This document shows, one piece after another, positions 53,047 through 62,860 of a stretch of DNA of 64,000 nt; within the stretch, counting starts at the first letter, position 1, and every line of letters starts with the position of its first letter. The notes beneath the pieces were generated by a model. The model worked only from the letters and a program-made list of their open reading frames with translations. It was not told the origin of the DNA and made no database searches. The stretch spans positions 1-64,000 of the forward strand of contig NW_020167542.1 of assembly GCF_001641265.1 (NCBI RefSeq), given 5' to 3'. The position numbers and the translations under genes were made by a program. The stretch comes from Pseudogymnoascus destructans. Its lineage: Eukaryota > Ascomycota > Leotiomycetes > Thelebolales > Thelebolaceae.

Positions 53047-53991
53047 ATGAGGTTTCTTGCTCTAAGCTCGACAGCCTTGAGCGCTGCTCTGTTCTGCTCG
53101 GGTGTTGCATACAGTCTGCCATCCACGGTCAATGGCCATGTAGTGCATGAGAAACGGGATACTGCCGCCAGTTGCTAGACCAAAATCTCACATGCCAGTG
53201 CCGCTACGCCTCTGAACTTACGCATCGGCCTGAAGCAACTCAATCTCGACCAGGCGGAGGAGCTTGTCAATGCCGTGTCACATCCGCGATCAGAAAAATA
53301 TGGCCAGTACTGGACACCACAGCAGTTTCTGGAGATGTTCGGGCCATCCAGTGACGCTGTGTCTGACACGATTGCCTGGTTACTGAAGGCAGGTGTGCCC
53401 AGAAAGAGCATAGCTCTGAGTGCTGGGAAGAACTGGATCAAAGTTGACACGACTGTTAGGCTTGCGGAGTTTCTGCTTGATACAACGTACAGCGTGTATG
53501 AGAGTGCCATCGAGCTTGTTGCCTGCGAAACATACAGCGTTCCTGCGGATGTTCGGCGCCATATATCGACCTTGTGACGCCAACCATACATTTTGATACC
53601 AGGGGGGCTATTATCCGTCAGCACCGTAATAAGAGAGACGTGCTGTCACCAAACTCACGAAAGCTGCCCGCTTGGCATAAAGGCCATAAAGCTGAATCAC
53701 TAGAGAATTGCAGTGAGGTAACAACCCCTGCATGTCTTTGAGCCTTGTAAGTCGTCTATTCTGCGGGATGTACACATGACTAACTGGACCTGTCAGATAT
53801 AATATTCCGGAGAAGGGGGAGTCTGTGGAGGGAAACAGCTATGGTATTGTAGAGTATGCGCCACAGAGCTATAACCAGGAGGACCTCAACGGTTTCTTCA
53901 GCGTCTCCGGCAACATCCCAAACGACACAGCCCCATCCTCGAGCGCATTGATGGCGGCTATCTTTCCAACGAAACCGGGTCCGGAACCCGC
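53047..53991 (+). pseudogene. Sedolisin (tripeptidyl-peptidase) gene, N-terminal part, broken
   Basis: Begins with a signal peptide (MRFLALSSTALSAALFCSGV) and continues with the pro-kumamolisin region: LRIGLKQLNLDQAEELVNAV, SEKYGQYWT and VTPTIHFDT. After an intron (53747-53796) comes ALYNIP and GNSYGIVEYAPQSY, the start of the mature sedolisin. Such enzymes are secreted acid peptidases. Lesions are a TAG at 53176-53178, a frame shift near 53565-53580, and a TGA just before the intron. The chain ends at the el3 insertion (53992) and does not resume behind it, so the catalytic domain had already been lost or rearranged. Confidence 0.87.
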
Positions 53992-54339
53992 TGTAAGGAC
54001 ACAGGGCACCGTATCACGAGAAGTGGCATATGGGAGTGCGAGTCGGATATGAGTCGGTACAATCCTATAGGTCTACTACGAAGGATACAAAAAAGATGAA
54101 GGGGGAACCCCGTCAGTCGAACTGTCTATATATCGAAACGGGTCCGACTCAGCCAATACTGCGCTAGTCCCAAAACCTACTACCGTAACACCCCCGAATT
54201 GACCCTGAGCCCCTAAGCTCTTATCCCTTTCACCTGAGGCGTGACTTGCTATGCCTAATGGTACTAGTCCGCAACAGTGCCGACTCTGGTTCCCTTTGCG
54301 TGCTGCCGTAACGGCGCCGAGTAAGGAGGCATCCTTACA
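53992..54339 (-). repeat. el3 3' LTR, 348 bp
   Basis: TGTAAGGACACAGGGC...GGCATCCTTACA. Identical to 61285-61632 on visual comparison. Followed inward by the purine tract, read GGCGGGGGGTAG on the minus strand. Confidence 0.95.
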
Positions 54340-54864
54340 CTACCCCCCGCCTTGAGAGAGTGCTTTGTCCTCAAAGTGCGTGGCCTAGGGACAGGACCGC
54401 GACCCCTCCGAGTAGTTGTGGTAGGCGGAGCGGTCTTTGTCATCAGATATCGTGGCCGCATGCGTTCGTGGAATGCGAGTGTGGGGTTTTTGCTTTGTCG
54501 GGGTGAATTGTATTCTTGAAGGTCCGGATTGGTATCGTAAAGCATCTGGGTGTCGTCTGCGTCGAGCATTGCAGGCTCGTTGAAAGAGAACGGGAGTTGC
54601 GCTAAGCCCGATTAGGCGTTCATTGTTGTAAGCCAAATATCATAGAGAGCTTCGCCCACGAATTTTGTTGTTTCGTTCAACAACAAACGCCCCGAAGACC
54701 CCCTCCCGAGACTAGTAAGTGTCACCCCCGTTCGTATAGCTGTATACTAACTAATTGTTATTAGAAAAACAATTCAAACACAAGCGGTAGGTGACGGGAG
54801 CGCGCTGGCGCGTAGGTGATAACTTTCGGAGCTGGGCTGACGGATCTTGTAGATCTACGAAAAG

Positions 54865-55571
54865 ATGCCGATCCCTCCGCCTTGCGGCGCCCTTGCGGGT
54901 GCTTTCCGCGTCCTCTGTCTGCGGTGCCTTCGGGCAAAAGCTCGTGGTCTGGAGGACCACGAATGTGTCTGGCCTCCGGCCAGCTCAAAGTGCGAGTACT
55001 GCACTGGGCAACATGCCCCGTGTGTCTCGGTGAGTTTTCTTGTGGTTTTCGGGCTTGTGGTTTGGTTGGTCGCCGCTGACCTGTGCGTGAATAGCTCCCT
55101 TGGTTCCTGGGCCCCGAGTTCCGCGCCCTCCTCGACGCCGAGGCGTCAACCAACCCCGACCCCGCCGCCATCAAGGCTGCTGCTGCGGAGGCAGCCCGGG
55201 TCGTCACCCTTGCGGGCCAGTCGGCCCCAAAGTTTCGCTCCGCGGCGGAAGCCGCCTCCTACGAGGAGGCCCGCGCGATGCGCGCCGCCCTCGAGGAGGG
55301 TCTCGGCGTGAGTATTGTCTCCCCTTGTGTTTTTGGTTTCGGTGCTGACGCGGAGTAGGGAATTCGTGCGTCGCTGGCCCGCCTCGAGGCGGGGCAGGCG
55401 ACTGTCCCGTCCGTCGTGGCGGGCGCCGTGGCGGACGTGGTGGCCGCCGTGGGCAAACTGCCCGCAGCGGTCGCCACGACCCCGTCCCGCGGCGGTCGCG
55501 GTGGGAGGAAGGGGGGTGAGCCGGCTGGAGAGCCGGAGGGGGGCTTCGGCCCGGACTATGCGGAGGAGTAG
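54865..55571 (+). CDS. Antisense six-cysteine protein gene of el3
   Basis: Coding exons 54865-55029, 55095-55307 and 55359-55571 give 196 residues, all junctions in phase 0. Two more introns lie in the leader (54715-54764 and 54787-54852). All four have GT/AG ends and CTAAC or CTGAC branch sites, and all are at matching places in el1. The N-terminal part has C-x2-C-x12-C-x8-C-x2-C-x6-C, like a Zn2Cys6 cluster with a widened first loop. A helical Ala/Glu-rich middle (EARAMRAALEEGLG, GIRASLARLEAGQ) and an RGGRGGRKGG tail follow. The gene is antisense to gag-pol and ends 170 bp from the end of pol, tail to tail. It could bind nucleic acid or regulate the element; this is inference. I know no named family. 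Confidence 0.75.
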
Positions 55572-55740
55572 GGAGGAGGCCCTGTGCCGGAGGGAACCCG
55601 GGCCTAGCTTTTCGCGTGGGGTCACTTCGACCCTTCGTCTCTCATGGTGGTAGCCGCTTGTTGCGACGCCGGTGAGACGTTTAGGAAGGGTGGCCTCCGC
55701 AAGGGCTACGGTTCTGGGTGTGCCCTGGCTGAGAGGGTAT

Positions 55741-58700
55741 TCAGTTTAGTGTCGTAGGTAGCAACGACGCTGTTTTCTCCGCTTTGTCTTCCCTTTCGTG
55801 ATCGTAGTTTGGCTCGCCCGTCTCCCATGCCGTAACCCATCCGGGTAGGTCCGCTGGCGGGCCAGGTAGATTGGGGTATTCCGCGTGGAACTCTCGGAGT
55901 TTGTAAGGAGAGTTCTCGAAGTTCGCTGCGGGATACCACTCTGGGTCTGGGTCGAATCCTACCCACGACACCTGGTATTGAATCTGTTTACGCCGAAGTC
56001 TCACGGCGAGGATCTTTTCCACTTGCCATTCCTCTTGGCCGTTAATGACTTCGCTACTAGGCTCTGGTGTTGTCTGTCCGGGTAGGGGGTTATTCGGAGC
56101 TTTAATGAGAACGTCCGGCGAGAATACGTCGTGTATTTGAGAACCCTTAGGTAGTTCCAATCGGAACGCATGTCCGATCCGTTCTAGTACCGTGTAGGGT
56201 CCGACCCATTGTTGACCTAACTTGCGGCTAGGGCGAGAGGTTTTCAGGTTCTTCATTGACAGGTATACCCTGTCGCCTACGTCCCAGTCAATGGCCCTTC
56301 GGCGTCGATTCGCGTGCTTCGACATTTCCCCTTGGGCTCTTGTCATGTTCTCTTTGGCGTGGGCCCATGCGGTGTGCATTCGTTCGGCAACCGCTTTGGC
56401 TTCGTTGCGGTTCAGAGTTTCTCGGGGGTTGGTACCCTTCGGGGTATTCCAGTCCCAACTGGTGCGTGGGTCGGTTCCGTACTTGAGTCGGTAGGGCGTT
56501 ATTCCAATAGAGGCGTGGGGGAGAGTCATCTGTACCCGGTCCATGATGGGAATGAGCTCGCTCCAGTTATCCTGATAGTAGGATACGAATGGCCTCAGTC
56601 TCTGGTCGATGTAGCGATTCATGATTTCCGTCTGTCCATCCGTCTGCTTATGGTAGGCCGTCGACAGCTTAACCTTTACGCCTATGATTCGGCAGAACTC
56701 TTGCCAGAATGAGGACACGAATTGCGGTCCGCGATCGCTAATTATAGTTTCCGGGGTATGCCCGAATCGGTATATCCACTCGATGAATAGCTGCGCCATT
56801 TGTCGTGCATCCGTAGTCTTGTGGCAAGGTATGGTCACCGAACTCTTCCCGAGGCGGTCCATGAACACCAGGATGCTGTCATATCCGTGCTTGTCCCTAG
56901 GGAACTCCTTAAAGTCCATCGTAAGGTGTTGCATAGGGTAGTCGGGGACTGGTAGGGGGTGAAGGAAACCCTGTTGCTTCGTGACATTGGTGTGCGATAG
57001 GCGGCATGTCACGCAATTGCGTACGTACCGTGAGCAGTCCGCTTCCATACCGACCCAATGATACTTTAGGGCGAGCAACTGGTAGGTTTTCCTGCCACTT
57101 GGGTGCGCGGTCGACACTTGGTCGTGTGCCTCCCGGATGAGTTTCGTACAAAGCTCTGTGTGACGGTTCACACATAGGCGGTCTCTGTACAGGAGGAGTT
57201 GGTCGGCTAGGGCGTACCCATCCGGTAAGGGTTGTTTCGCGCGTGTCTCGGCGAACGACTTCCGGTTGTCTACGCATAGTGCCTCAATCAGATCGAAGGG
57301 CATCTGCGCCTTTGGGGGGTCGATGGCATTGATCGATGCTACATAACTGTCGGTCAACTCGGCGCTGATTCGGGGGTGTAGCCGGGCGGGGCCTAGCAAT
57401 ACCCTCGCACGACTATCAAGTTTGACCTTCTGTTGCATCACTAGGTCTTGGTCTCTTCGGCTCAGAATATCCGCCTTCTGGTTATTCTTTCCTGCCGTAT
57501 ACGTAATGCAGAAGTTGAAGTCAGAGAGTAGTTCCATCCACCGCACCTGCTTCGCTGTGAGAACCTTCGTCGACATGAAGTATTCGAGCGATCGGTGGTC
57601 GGTGTAAACGTCGACTCGGTGTCGTACCGAAGCCAACTCGGGCCTCCACTTCGCAAAGGCTTTCACGATCGCAAAAAGCTCCTTATCGTGGATCTCCCAA
57701 TTGATCTCGTGTCCGGTAAGGACGTGACTATAGAAGCTTACGGGATACCATCGCTTGTCAGGGTGTTCTTGGGACAGAACTCCAGCTACTACCCCATCGG
57801 AGGAATCGGTCTCCAGCTTCGTAGGCAATTCGGGGTCGAAGTGGTGAAGTGCCTGGACTGTCAAGAGTTGTCGTCGCAATTCCTCAAAAGCAGCCTCGCA
57901 TTCGTCCGTCCATAGGAACGGCTCCGAGGGGCTTGTGATAGTGGTTAGGGGCTTAGCTATTTTCCCGAAGTTCCGTATGAACTGGCGGTAGAAACCACAG
58001 AAGCCTAGGTAAGACTTCACACCGGTGACGGTGGTCGGTCGGATCCAGTTACGAAGCGGTTCGATTTTGTCGGGGTCCGCTTCGACACCGGAAGTAGTGA
58101 GAATATAACCTAAGTACTTTGTCCTAGTAACATTGAACTCGCATTTCTTTATATCGGCTTGGAGTCCGGCTTCTCGTAGACGCTGTAAAACTTTATGTAC
58201 GTGATCTACGTGTTCCGAAGGGTCTTCGGAGTATATTAGGATGTCATCTAGGTAGGCAGTACAGAAATCATCCAAGTATGACATGAGAACGTCGTTCATG
58301 TACCTCTGATAGGTTGCGGGACCGTTGGTTAGGCCAAACGGTAGCACTTTGCATTTGTAGGATCCGTACCGAGTCCGAAAGGTCGTGTACTCTTCGGAGT
58401 CGGGATGCATTCGTATACGATGGAAAGCTTGCCGGATGTCTAGTTTCGTGAAGATCTTTGCTTTCGACACCCGCCCTAGTAATTCGTCGATACGCGGAAT
58501 AGGGTAGGGGTCGTTACGGGTGAGGCCGTTCAGCTTGCGGTAATCAATGCAGAACCTCAGTTTGCCGTCCGCTTTCTTAACGAAGAGTATAGGGGACGCA
58601 AAGGGGCTATTGCTATTGACGATGAAGCCTTTCTCCAGGTTCTCCAGCAGGTATTGCTTGGTAGCCTTAAGCTCTTTGGTGCCTTGCCGGTAGAGCGGGG

Positions 58701-59751
58701 AGAAAGCGTTTGGTAACGGCGCCTCTAGCTGTATCTTATGATCGTATACCCGGTGTGGTGGTAATTTATCAGATTCCGATTTTGAGAAGACGTCGGTGTA
58801 CTTTCGGTGCACAGGCGGGAGTTTCTCCTGGATGAGTGATATCGTCTCGTCATCCTCTTCGGATTCTTTTTCCCGAATGATCTGATCGATCTCGTAAAGG
58901 CTGGTCTGGAAGAACTCGGCATCGCTTCGCATCATCTCGTGGTGGAAGGCGTTTGCACCGATCTCGCAGATGTGCACCGGCGTGAAGCTTGGTACAGGCT
59001 TCGCCGGTGGCAAGAAAGGTACCTCTGGGATCTGAGGTGTACTCGGGGCAGTGTCGGTGGTCATTCCGGAGTCCGAAATTATCACTTTCATTTCCATCGA
59101 GCGTCCGCCTGCGCGGCGTCTGTCTTCGTGGTGGATTGCGGCATCCCTACGATTCGCATCCGACTGGTGAGAAGGATGTCGAATGGACGTTTCGCGCGAG
59201 TGGTAGGGCAAGGTGATCTCCTTGCTCCAGCTAGGAGTAGGCGGGTACTCCTTTGGCCATACTAGCCGGCTCTTTGCAGAGTCGAGTAGTATTCGGAAGC
59301 GGCTGAAAAGCTTCCTCCCAATTATCACATCTTGCGCTCCGAGGTCCAGGAGCACAAAAGGGCAGTTATATATTCGGCGTCCTTCGACTGTTAAGTGCAA
59401 CCGAATATACTCCGATACGTGACTTTGGATTTTTCGCTGAAAACCACGTATGGGTACAGAGTAGGGCAGTTTCCGTATGGGGCTCTGAAGCGCCTTCGAC
59501 AGTCGTAGCGCGAAGGGCTTGTTGATGATGAGGTATCCGTTTGCTCCTGTGTCTGCGAGAGCCTTCGTTTGCACACCGAGTCCGTTCAGACTCAGCGTCG
59601 TGTCGACTAAGAACTGGGTTCCGCCCAAGAGTTCTTGTAGGTCGAGATCTCGCAGATCACATTTGCGTAGACCTAGGAAGGAGCCTTTCCCTAGGCCTCG
59701 TCGTTTTCCTCCAGGGACGCATCCGATTGGAGTTCGACTGCCTCCTCCCAC
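55741..59751 (-). CDS. pol: el3 pol polyprotein, 1336 residues
   Basis: One open frame with retropepsin (DTGA at 67-70, DVIIG at 141-145), reverse transcriptase (about 340-560; catalytic YLDD at 500-503), RNase H (about 640-765), integrase HHCC finger (H876, H883, C913, C916), integrase core D946, D1006 and E1042 (D35E spacing), GPY-like module (WVGPYTVLE near 1182) and a chromodomain at about 1240-1290 (VEKILAVRLRRKQIQYQVSW, EWYPAANF). This is the domain order of chromoviruses, where the chromodomain steers integration to marked chromatin. It overlaps the end of gag by 61 nt in the -1 frame, so it is probably made as a gag-pol fusion. It ends at 55741, tail-to-tail with the antisense gene. 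Confidence 0.95.
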   Translation of the reverse strand: MGGGSRTPIGCVPGGKRRGLGKGSFLGLRKCDLRDLDLQELLGGTQFLVDTTLSLNGLGVQTKALADTGANGYLIINKPFALRLSKALQSPIRKLPYSVPIRGFQRKIQSHVSEYIRLHLTVEGRRIYNCPFVLLDLGAQDVIIGRKLFSRFRILLDSAKSRLVWPKEYPPTPSWSKEITLPYHSRETSIRHPSHQSDANRRDAAIHHEDRRRAGGRSMEMKVIISDSGMTTDTAPSTPQIPEVPFLPPAKPVPSFTPVHICEIGANAFHHEMMRSDAEFFQTSLYEIDQIIREKESEEDDETISLIQEKLPPVHRKYTDVFSKSESDKLPPHRVYDHKIQLEAPLPNAFSPLYRQGTKELKATKQYLLENLEKGFIVNSNSPFASPILFVKKADGKLRFCIDYRKLNGLTRNDPYPIPRIDELLGRVSKAKIFTKLDIRQAFHRIRMHPDSEEYTTFRTRYGSYKCKVLPFGLTNGPATYQRYMNDVLMSYLDDFCTAYLDDILIYSEDPSEHVDHVHKVLQRLREAGLQADIKKCEFNVTRTKYLGYILTTSGVEADPDKIEPLRNWIRPTTVTGVKSYLGFCGFYRQFIRNFGKIAKPLTTITSPSEPFLWTDECEAAFEELRRQLLTVQALHHFDPELPTKLETDSSDGVVAGVLSQEHPDKRWYPVSFYSHVLTGHEINWEIHDKELFAIVKAFAKWRPELASVRHRVDVYTDHRSLEYFMSTKVLTAKQVRWMELLSDFNFCITYTAGKNNQKADILSRRDQDLVMQQKVKLDSRARVLLGPARLHPRISAELTDSYVASINAIDPPKAQMPFDLIEALCVDNRKSFAETRAKQPLPDGYALADQLLLYRDRLCVNRHTELCTKLIREAHDQVSTAHPSGRKTYQLLALKYHWVGMEADCSRYVRNCVTCRLSHTNVTKQQGFLHPLPVPDYPMQHLTMDFKEFPRDKHGYDSILVFMDRLGKSSVTIPCHKTTDARQMAQLFIEWIYRFGHTPETIISDRGPQFVSSFWQEFCRIIGVKVKLSTAYHKQTDGQTEIMNRYIDQRLRPFVSYYQDNWSELIPIMDRVQMTLPHASIGITPYRLKYGTDPRTSWDWNTPKGTNPRETLNRNEAKAVAERMHTAWAHAKENMTRAQGEMSKHANRRRRAIDWDVGDRVYLSMKNLKTSRPSRKLGQQWVGPYTVLERIGHAFRLELPKGSQIHDVFSPDVLIKAPNNPLPGQTTPEPSSEVINGQEEWQVEKILAVRLRRKQIQYQVSWVGFDPDPEWYPAANFENSPYKLREFHAEYPNLPGPPADLPGWVTAWETGEPNYDHEREDKAEKTASLLPTTLN
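59680..59735 (-). promoter_or_regulatory. Candidate -1 ribosomal frameshift site of el3
   Basis: In the gag-pol overlap the minus strand reads GGAGGAAAAC, then 7 nt, then CCTAGG, a GAAAGGCTCCTT spacer and CCTAGG, which can form a stem with an inner AAG/CTT pairing. The stretch is unchanged in el1 (about 5580-5650). GGAAAAC is not a perfect X-XXY-YYZ heptamer, so the mechanism is only inferred. Confidence 0.45.
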
Positions 59752-60923
59752 TGTTCTTCTGCCTCGGGATCGTTACGGTCGATCTCCTTAACAGTAGCAT
59801 TGAGTGGGCATTTGTCCTGGAAATGGCCGGGCTTGCCGCACTTGAAACAGTTCCCAGGCGCAGCCGGCACGGCGGTTCTTACACGTTCCGGAATGGCGGG
59901 CTTAGGGAGGAACGTGGTTCTGGTAAACGGGGCAGGTGTGGTTCGCATTGGTTTCGACGCGGACGCCTTGGCCGTATCGGTAGAACGGGTAGAAGTCCTT
60001 GCGAGGGCAGGCAGTGGGCTCAATTCGTTGTTCCGGCGTCGTTCTTGATCGAAAGCGGTGAGTTCTCGGACCATAGTGTAGTAGTCTCCCTTCCATTGGC
60101 TTTTGATAACCGCGACGCGGCTACGGAATTGAGGGGTTAACTTATTCCACATGTACCGAAACCATTCCGACTCATTGACTTGTCCTGTGATAGCCGCACT
60201 TTGGAAGCGGGCTTTGAACTCTGGGAAGGTTTCGCTTACGTGTCCTTTCTCTCCCATCTGTAGGTCGTCGAAGAGGTTCCTGGCCTGTTCCGTCTCATTG
60301 CCGGTGAGGAAGTATGAACCTAACAGGTCCATCATCTCGTCGGCACTGCGAAACGCATGTGTAGCGGATAGGTATTGTGGTTCCAAGTATTTCTTCGCTA
60401 GACCCGTTGTAGTTCCCCATATCAACGCTCTTCTAGAGACGTCGGTAGGATAGTGGTCCTCATTGACTACAAGTCGGTCTCGGATCGACGCGCTCCATTG
60501 CATAAAGGTATGTTCTATCCCATCGCTAAGCGGCGTAATCTTCTCAGAGATGGTGGATTTCTTGTAGCGATTCGGAGGGTCCTCGGAATACATCCTTGGA
60601 ATCGATGGAGAACGAGTGTTTCGAAGGGGCGGCAACTGAACTGTCTCGGGGGTGTTTCGCATAGGAGAAGTTCGTCGCTCCGCAACTTCGACTGTAGGTA
60701 TAGGGGTGTCCACTGGTGGCGTGGACGGGATTCTGGTCTGGGTTGCCGCTAGGGTGACTAGTAGATCCTTAATCTCTTGCACTTGTGCCTCGAGGAATGC
60801 CATTCGATCCGGTATGTCTTCGGATGGCACAGCGGTCGTGGCTGCGGCAGTGGTTTGTCTGGTAGTCATTCTGGACGGTTGACCATCGTTGTCTTGGGGG
60901 ATGTTTGAGGTCGTCTTCCTCAT
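59691..60923 (-). CDS. gag: el3 gag, 410 residues
   Basis: Starts MRKTTSNIPQDNDGQPSRM. An N-terminal Thr/Ala-rich region and a short coiled coil (MAFLEAQVQEIKDLLVTLAA) lead to the capsid-like retrotransposon gag domain (FMQWSASIRDRL, SADEMMDLLGSYF, FPEFKARFQSAA, WFRYMWNKL). Near the C terminus lies a CCHC zinc knuckle (CFKCGKPGHFQDKC). The protein forms the virus-like particle and packages RNA. Intact, unlike in el1. It ends at 59691 within the pol overlap. Confidence 0.95.
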   Translation of the reverse strand: MRKTTSNIPQDNDGQPSRMTTRQTTAAATTAVPSEDIPDRMAFLEAQVQEIKDLLVTLAATQTRIPSTPPVDTPIPTVEVAERRTSPMRNTPETVQLPPLRNTRSPSIPRMYSEDPPNRYKKSTISEKITPLSDGIEHTFMQWSASIRDRLVVNEDHYPTDVSRRALIWGTTTGLAKKYLEPQYLSATHAFRSADEMMDLLGSYFLTGNETEQARNLFDDLQMGEKGHVSETFPEFKARFQSAAITGQVNESEWFRYMWNKLTPQFRSRVAVIKSQWKGDYYTMVRELTAFDQERRRNNELSPLPALARTSTRSTDTAKASASKPMRTTPAPFTRTTFLPKPAIPERVRTAVPAAPGNCFKCGKPGHFQDKCPLNATVKEIDRNDPEAEEQWEEAVELQSDASLEENDEA

Positions 60924-61269
60924 ATTGGTTCGGGGGTGTATCGAGTCGCAGTCGATACTGAAGAGTCTGACTTCCGGTAGCTTGAGCTATCAGCACTCTT
61001 GTTCGCAATTGCCTCTGCGCTTGAGGGGGTTCTTAAGGATCTCGTATCCTATTCGGCGCCAACGCGTCGGCGACTTTACCAGCTTGCTCTGCAGGATCAA
61101 ACCCTGATCCACTGGCTGTCCGTGAGATCTCCGGAATCACGGCTATTTGAAGTCGTCAGGTCTCTTCTCCGAAATGGCACCGAGTCGCAGTCGGTGGGGT
61201 AACGGTAGTTCTCCTGAGTCGTTCTGGTTGTGGGATATTATTTGAGTACGGCCGTCCCCGGCAGGCGTG

Positions 61270-61282
61270 ATCTTTTTTGTAT
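61270..61282 (-). other. Putative self-primer binding site of el3
   Basis: ATCTTTTTTGTAT on the plus strand, two bases inside the LTR edge. Exact reverse complement of 61378-61390 in the LTR. A TATATA (61421-61426, minus strand reading) lies 31-36 nt upstream of the implied RNA start at 61390. Confidence 0.7.
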
Positions 61283-61284
61283 AA

Positions 61285-61632
61285 TGTAAGGACACAGGGC
61301 ACCGTATCACGAGAAGTGGCATATGGGAGTGCGAGTCGGATATGAGTCGGTACAATCCTATAGGTCTACTACGAAGGATACAAAAAAGATGAAGGGGGAA
61401 CCCCGTCAGTCGAACTGTCTATATATCGAAACGGGTCCGACTCAGCCAATACTGCGCTAGTCCCAAAACCTACTACCGTAACACCCCCGAATTGACCCTG
61501 AGCCCCTAAGCTCTTATCCCTTTCACCTGAGGCGTGACTTGCTATGCCTAATGGTACTAGTCCGCAACAGTGCCGACTCTGGTTCCCTTTGCGTGCTGCC
61601 GTAACGGCGCCGAGTAAGGAGGCATCCTTACA
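61285..61632 (-). repeat. el3 5' LTR, 348 bp
   Basis: Identical to 53992-54339 by eye. Promoter side: TATA box at about 61421-61426 and predicted RNA start at about 61390 on the minus strand. Confidence 0.95.
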
Positions 61633-61639
61633 CCCGCAT

Positions 61640-62860
61640 CGAGTCAAATCTCGACCTTTGTTACTCCATGGCACTCGTGTATCCCTAAAACGTCACATTA
61701 TTCTAGGTAGGCGACGCAAGGGCAGTCTAGTCGAGCCTGATTTTTCTGTTTTCTGCCTCTCTGACCTTGCTGACCTTGTTGTAGGTTGTTCGTACGGCCT
61801 TGGAGCGTTGGCTGTAGGTCGCTATTGTCATCCTCTTGTAGTGCGAAAACTCCATGTTCCCCCCTAGGTTTCTGGGTGAATCTCTCTTGCCTACGGTTGG
61901 TTCTATACTGTCGTAGGACCTCCTCAAATTCGTACGACTTTGTCTGCTTCTCTAGCTTGTGTTTCCATGGTCCTCAGAATTCGCAAGGTCCTATTGCATC
62001 AAGGAAGGTATAGATAGCGTCGTGAGGGTCGATAACCTCTGTTGCCTGTAGCGTACGGCCTTGAGTGTATAGATTCTCCCAGTTTAGGAGCCAGTCTTCA
62101 AGGTCCTTGCCTCTTTGCATTTTCGCAGCCTTTTGCCATTCTAGTCTCCATTCTCCGATTCTAGCTCTTTGAGTAGGTGCGAACCAGTCTCGTAGCTTTC
62201 TAAGCATATCGTACGGAGTATCGCAATTGTAGGTATAGGGTAGGAAGTCGCGTTTGATGGTTTCTTGGATCTTCCCTGAATTGCTTCCTCCTGCTTTTCC
62301 CACACCTTGCGCTCATATTGGAAATCAGCTTGTAGGTTTCGAAGCTGTTCCTTCTGATCTTCTGTAAGAGATGCGTACGTAATTGGCATTAATTGCTCTT
62401 GGCCTTCTACTGAAGGTTGGATGGTCTGGCTACCTGAAGCTCTTGTTGACACTCCAGGTCTTGTTTGAGCAGTAACACCACCACCAGCTTGCGTGGCACT
62501 CCGTACGAACTCAGGAATAGGTCGAACGGGCTGTAGGAGTGTAGGAGGGTCCTCGATTAATGGATCGATATACCCCCATACTCCTGCCTTCATTGAAGCA
62601 GTTTTGATAGTCTCTATCCACTCGTCCCAGTCTCTAGGGCTTGTGAGGACCACCCCCGCCTTCTGTAGGGTCGCCATAATGATGGTTTTTTCGACTCCAG
62701 GACACAGGACTTGATTTTGGTCCGTTCGGGTTTCTATAGGCTTCAAAATGCGTCTTGGAGTTGCTCTGGGCTCATAACTGTTGAGTAATATGCGTGTGTA
62801 TTCCTGTCTATCTATTGCTGCCTGAAATTGCGGGGAAGTGGTGCTGAGATCATGTGACAT
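61640..62860 (-). pseudogene. Ty1/copia-type gag remnant
   Basis: Starts MSHDLSTTSPQFQAAIDRQE at 62860. Segments such as SPRDWDEWIETIKTASMKAG and VWGYIDPL are the N-terminal gag domain of fungal copia elements. After a frame shift near 62290 it continues with IKRDFLPYTYNCD, WEKQ-type coiled-coil and 'DLEDWLLNWENLYTQG'. A poorer stretch with CPC (about 61700) may be the knuckle. No protease, integrase or RT is present in the window: el3 and the sedolisin remnant lie beyond. Confidence 0.75.

Larger units (their letters stand above)
53992..61632 (-). mobile_element. Ty3/gypsy chromovirus el3, complete, 7641 bp
   Basis: Two 348-bp LTRs (53992-54339 and 61285-61632) that look identical base for base and a 5-bp target duplication CCCGC (53987-53991, 61633-61637) show a recent insertion. 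Minus-strand order: LTR, primer site 61270-61282, gag, pol, antisense gene, purine tract (54340-54352), LTR. All frames are open. This is the best candidate for an active retrotransposon in the window. Confidence 0.96.
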
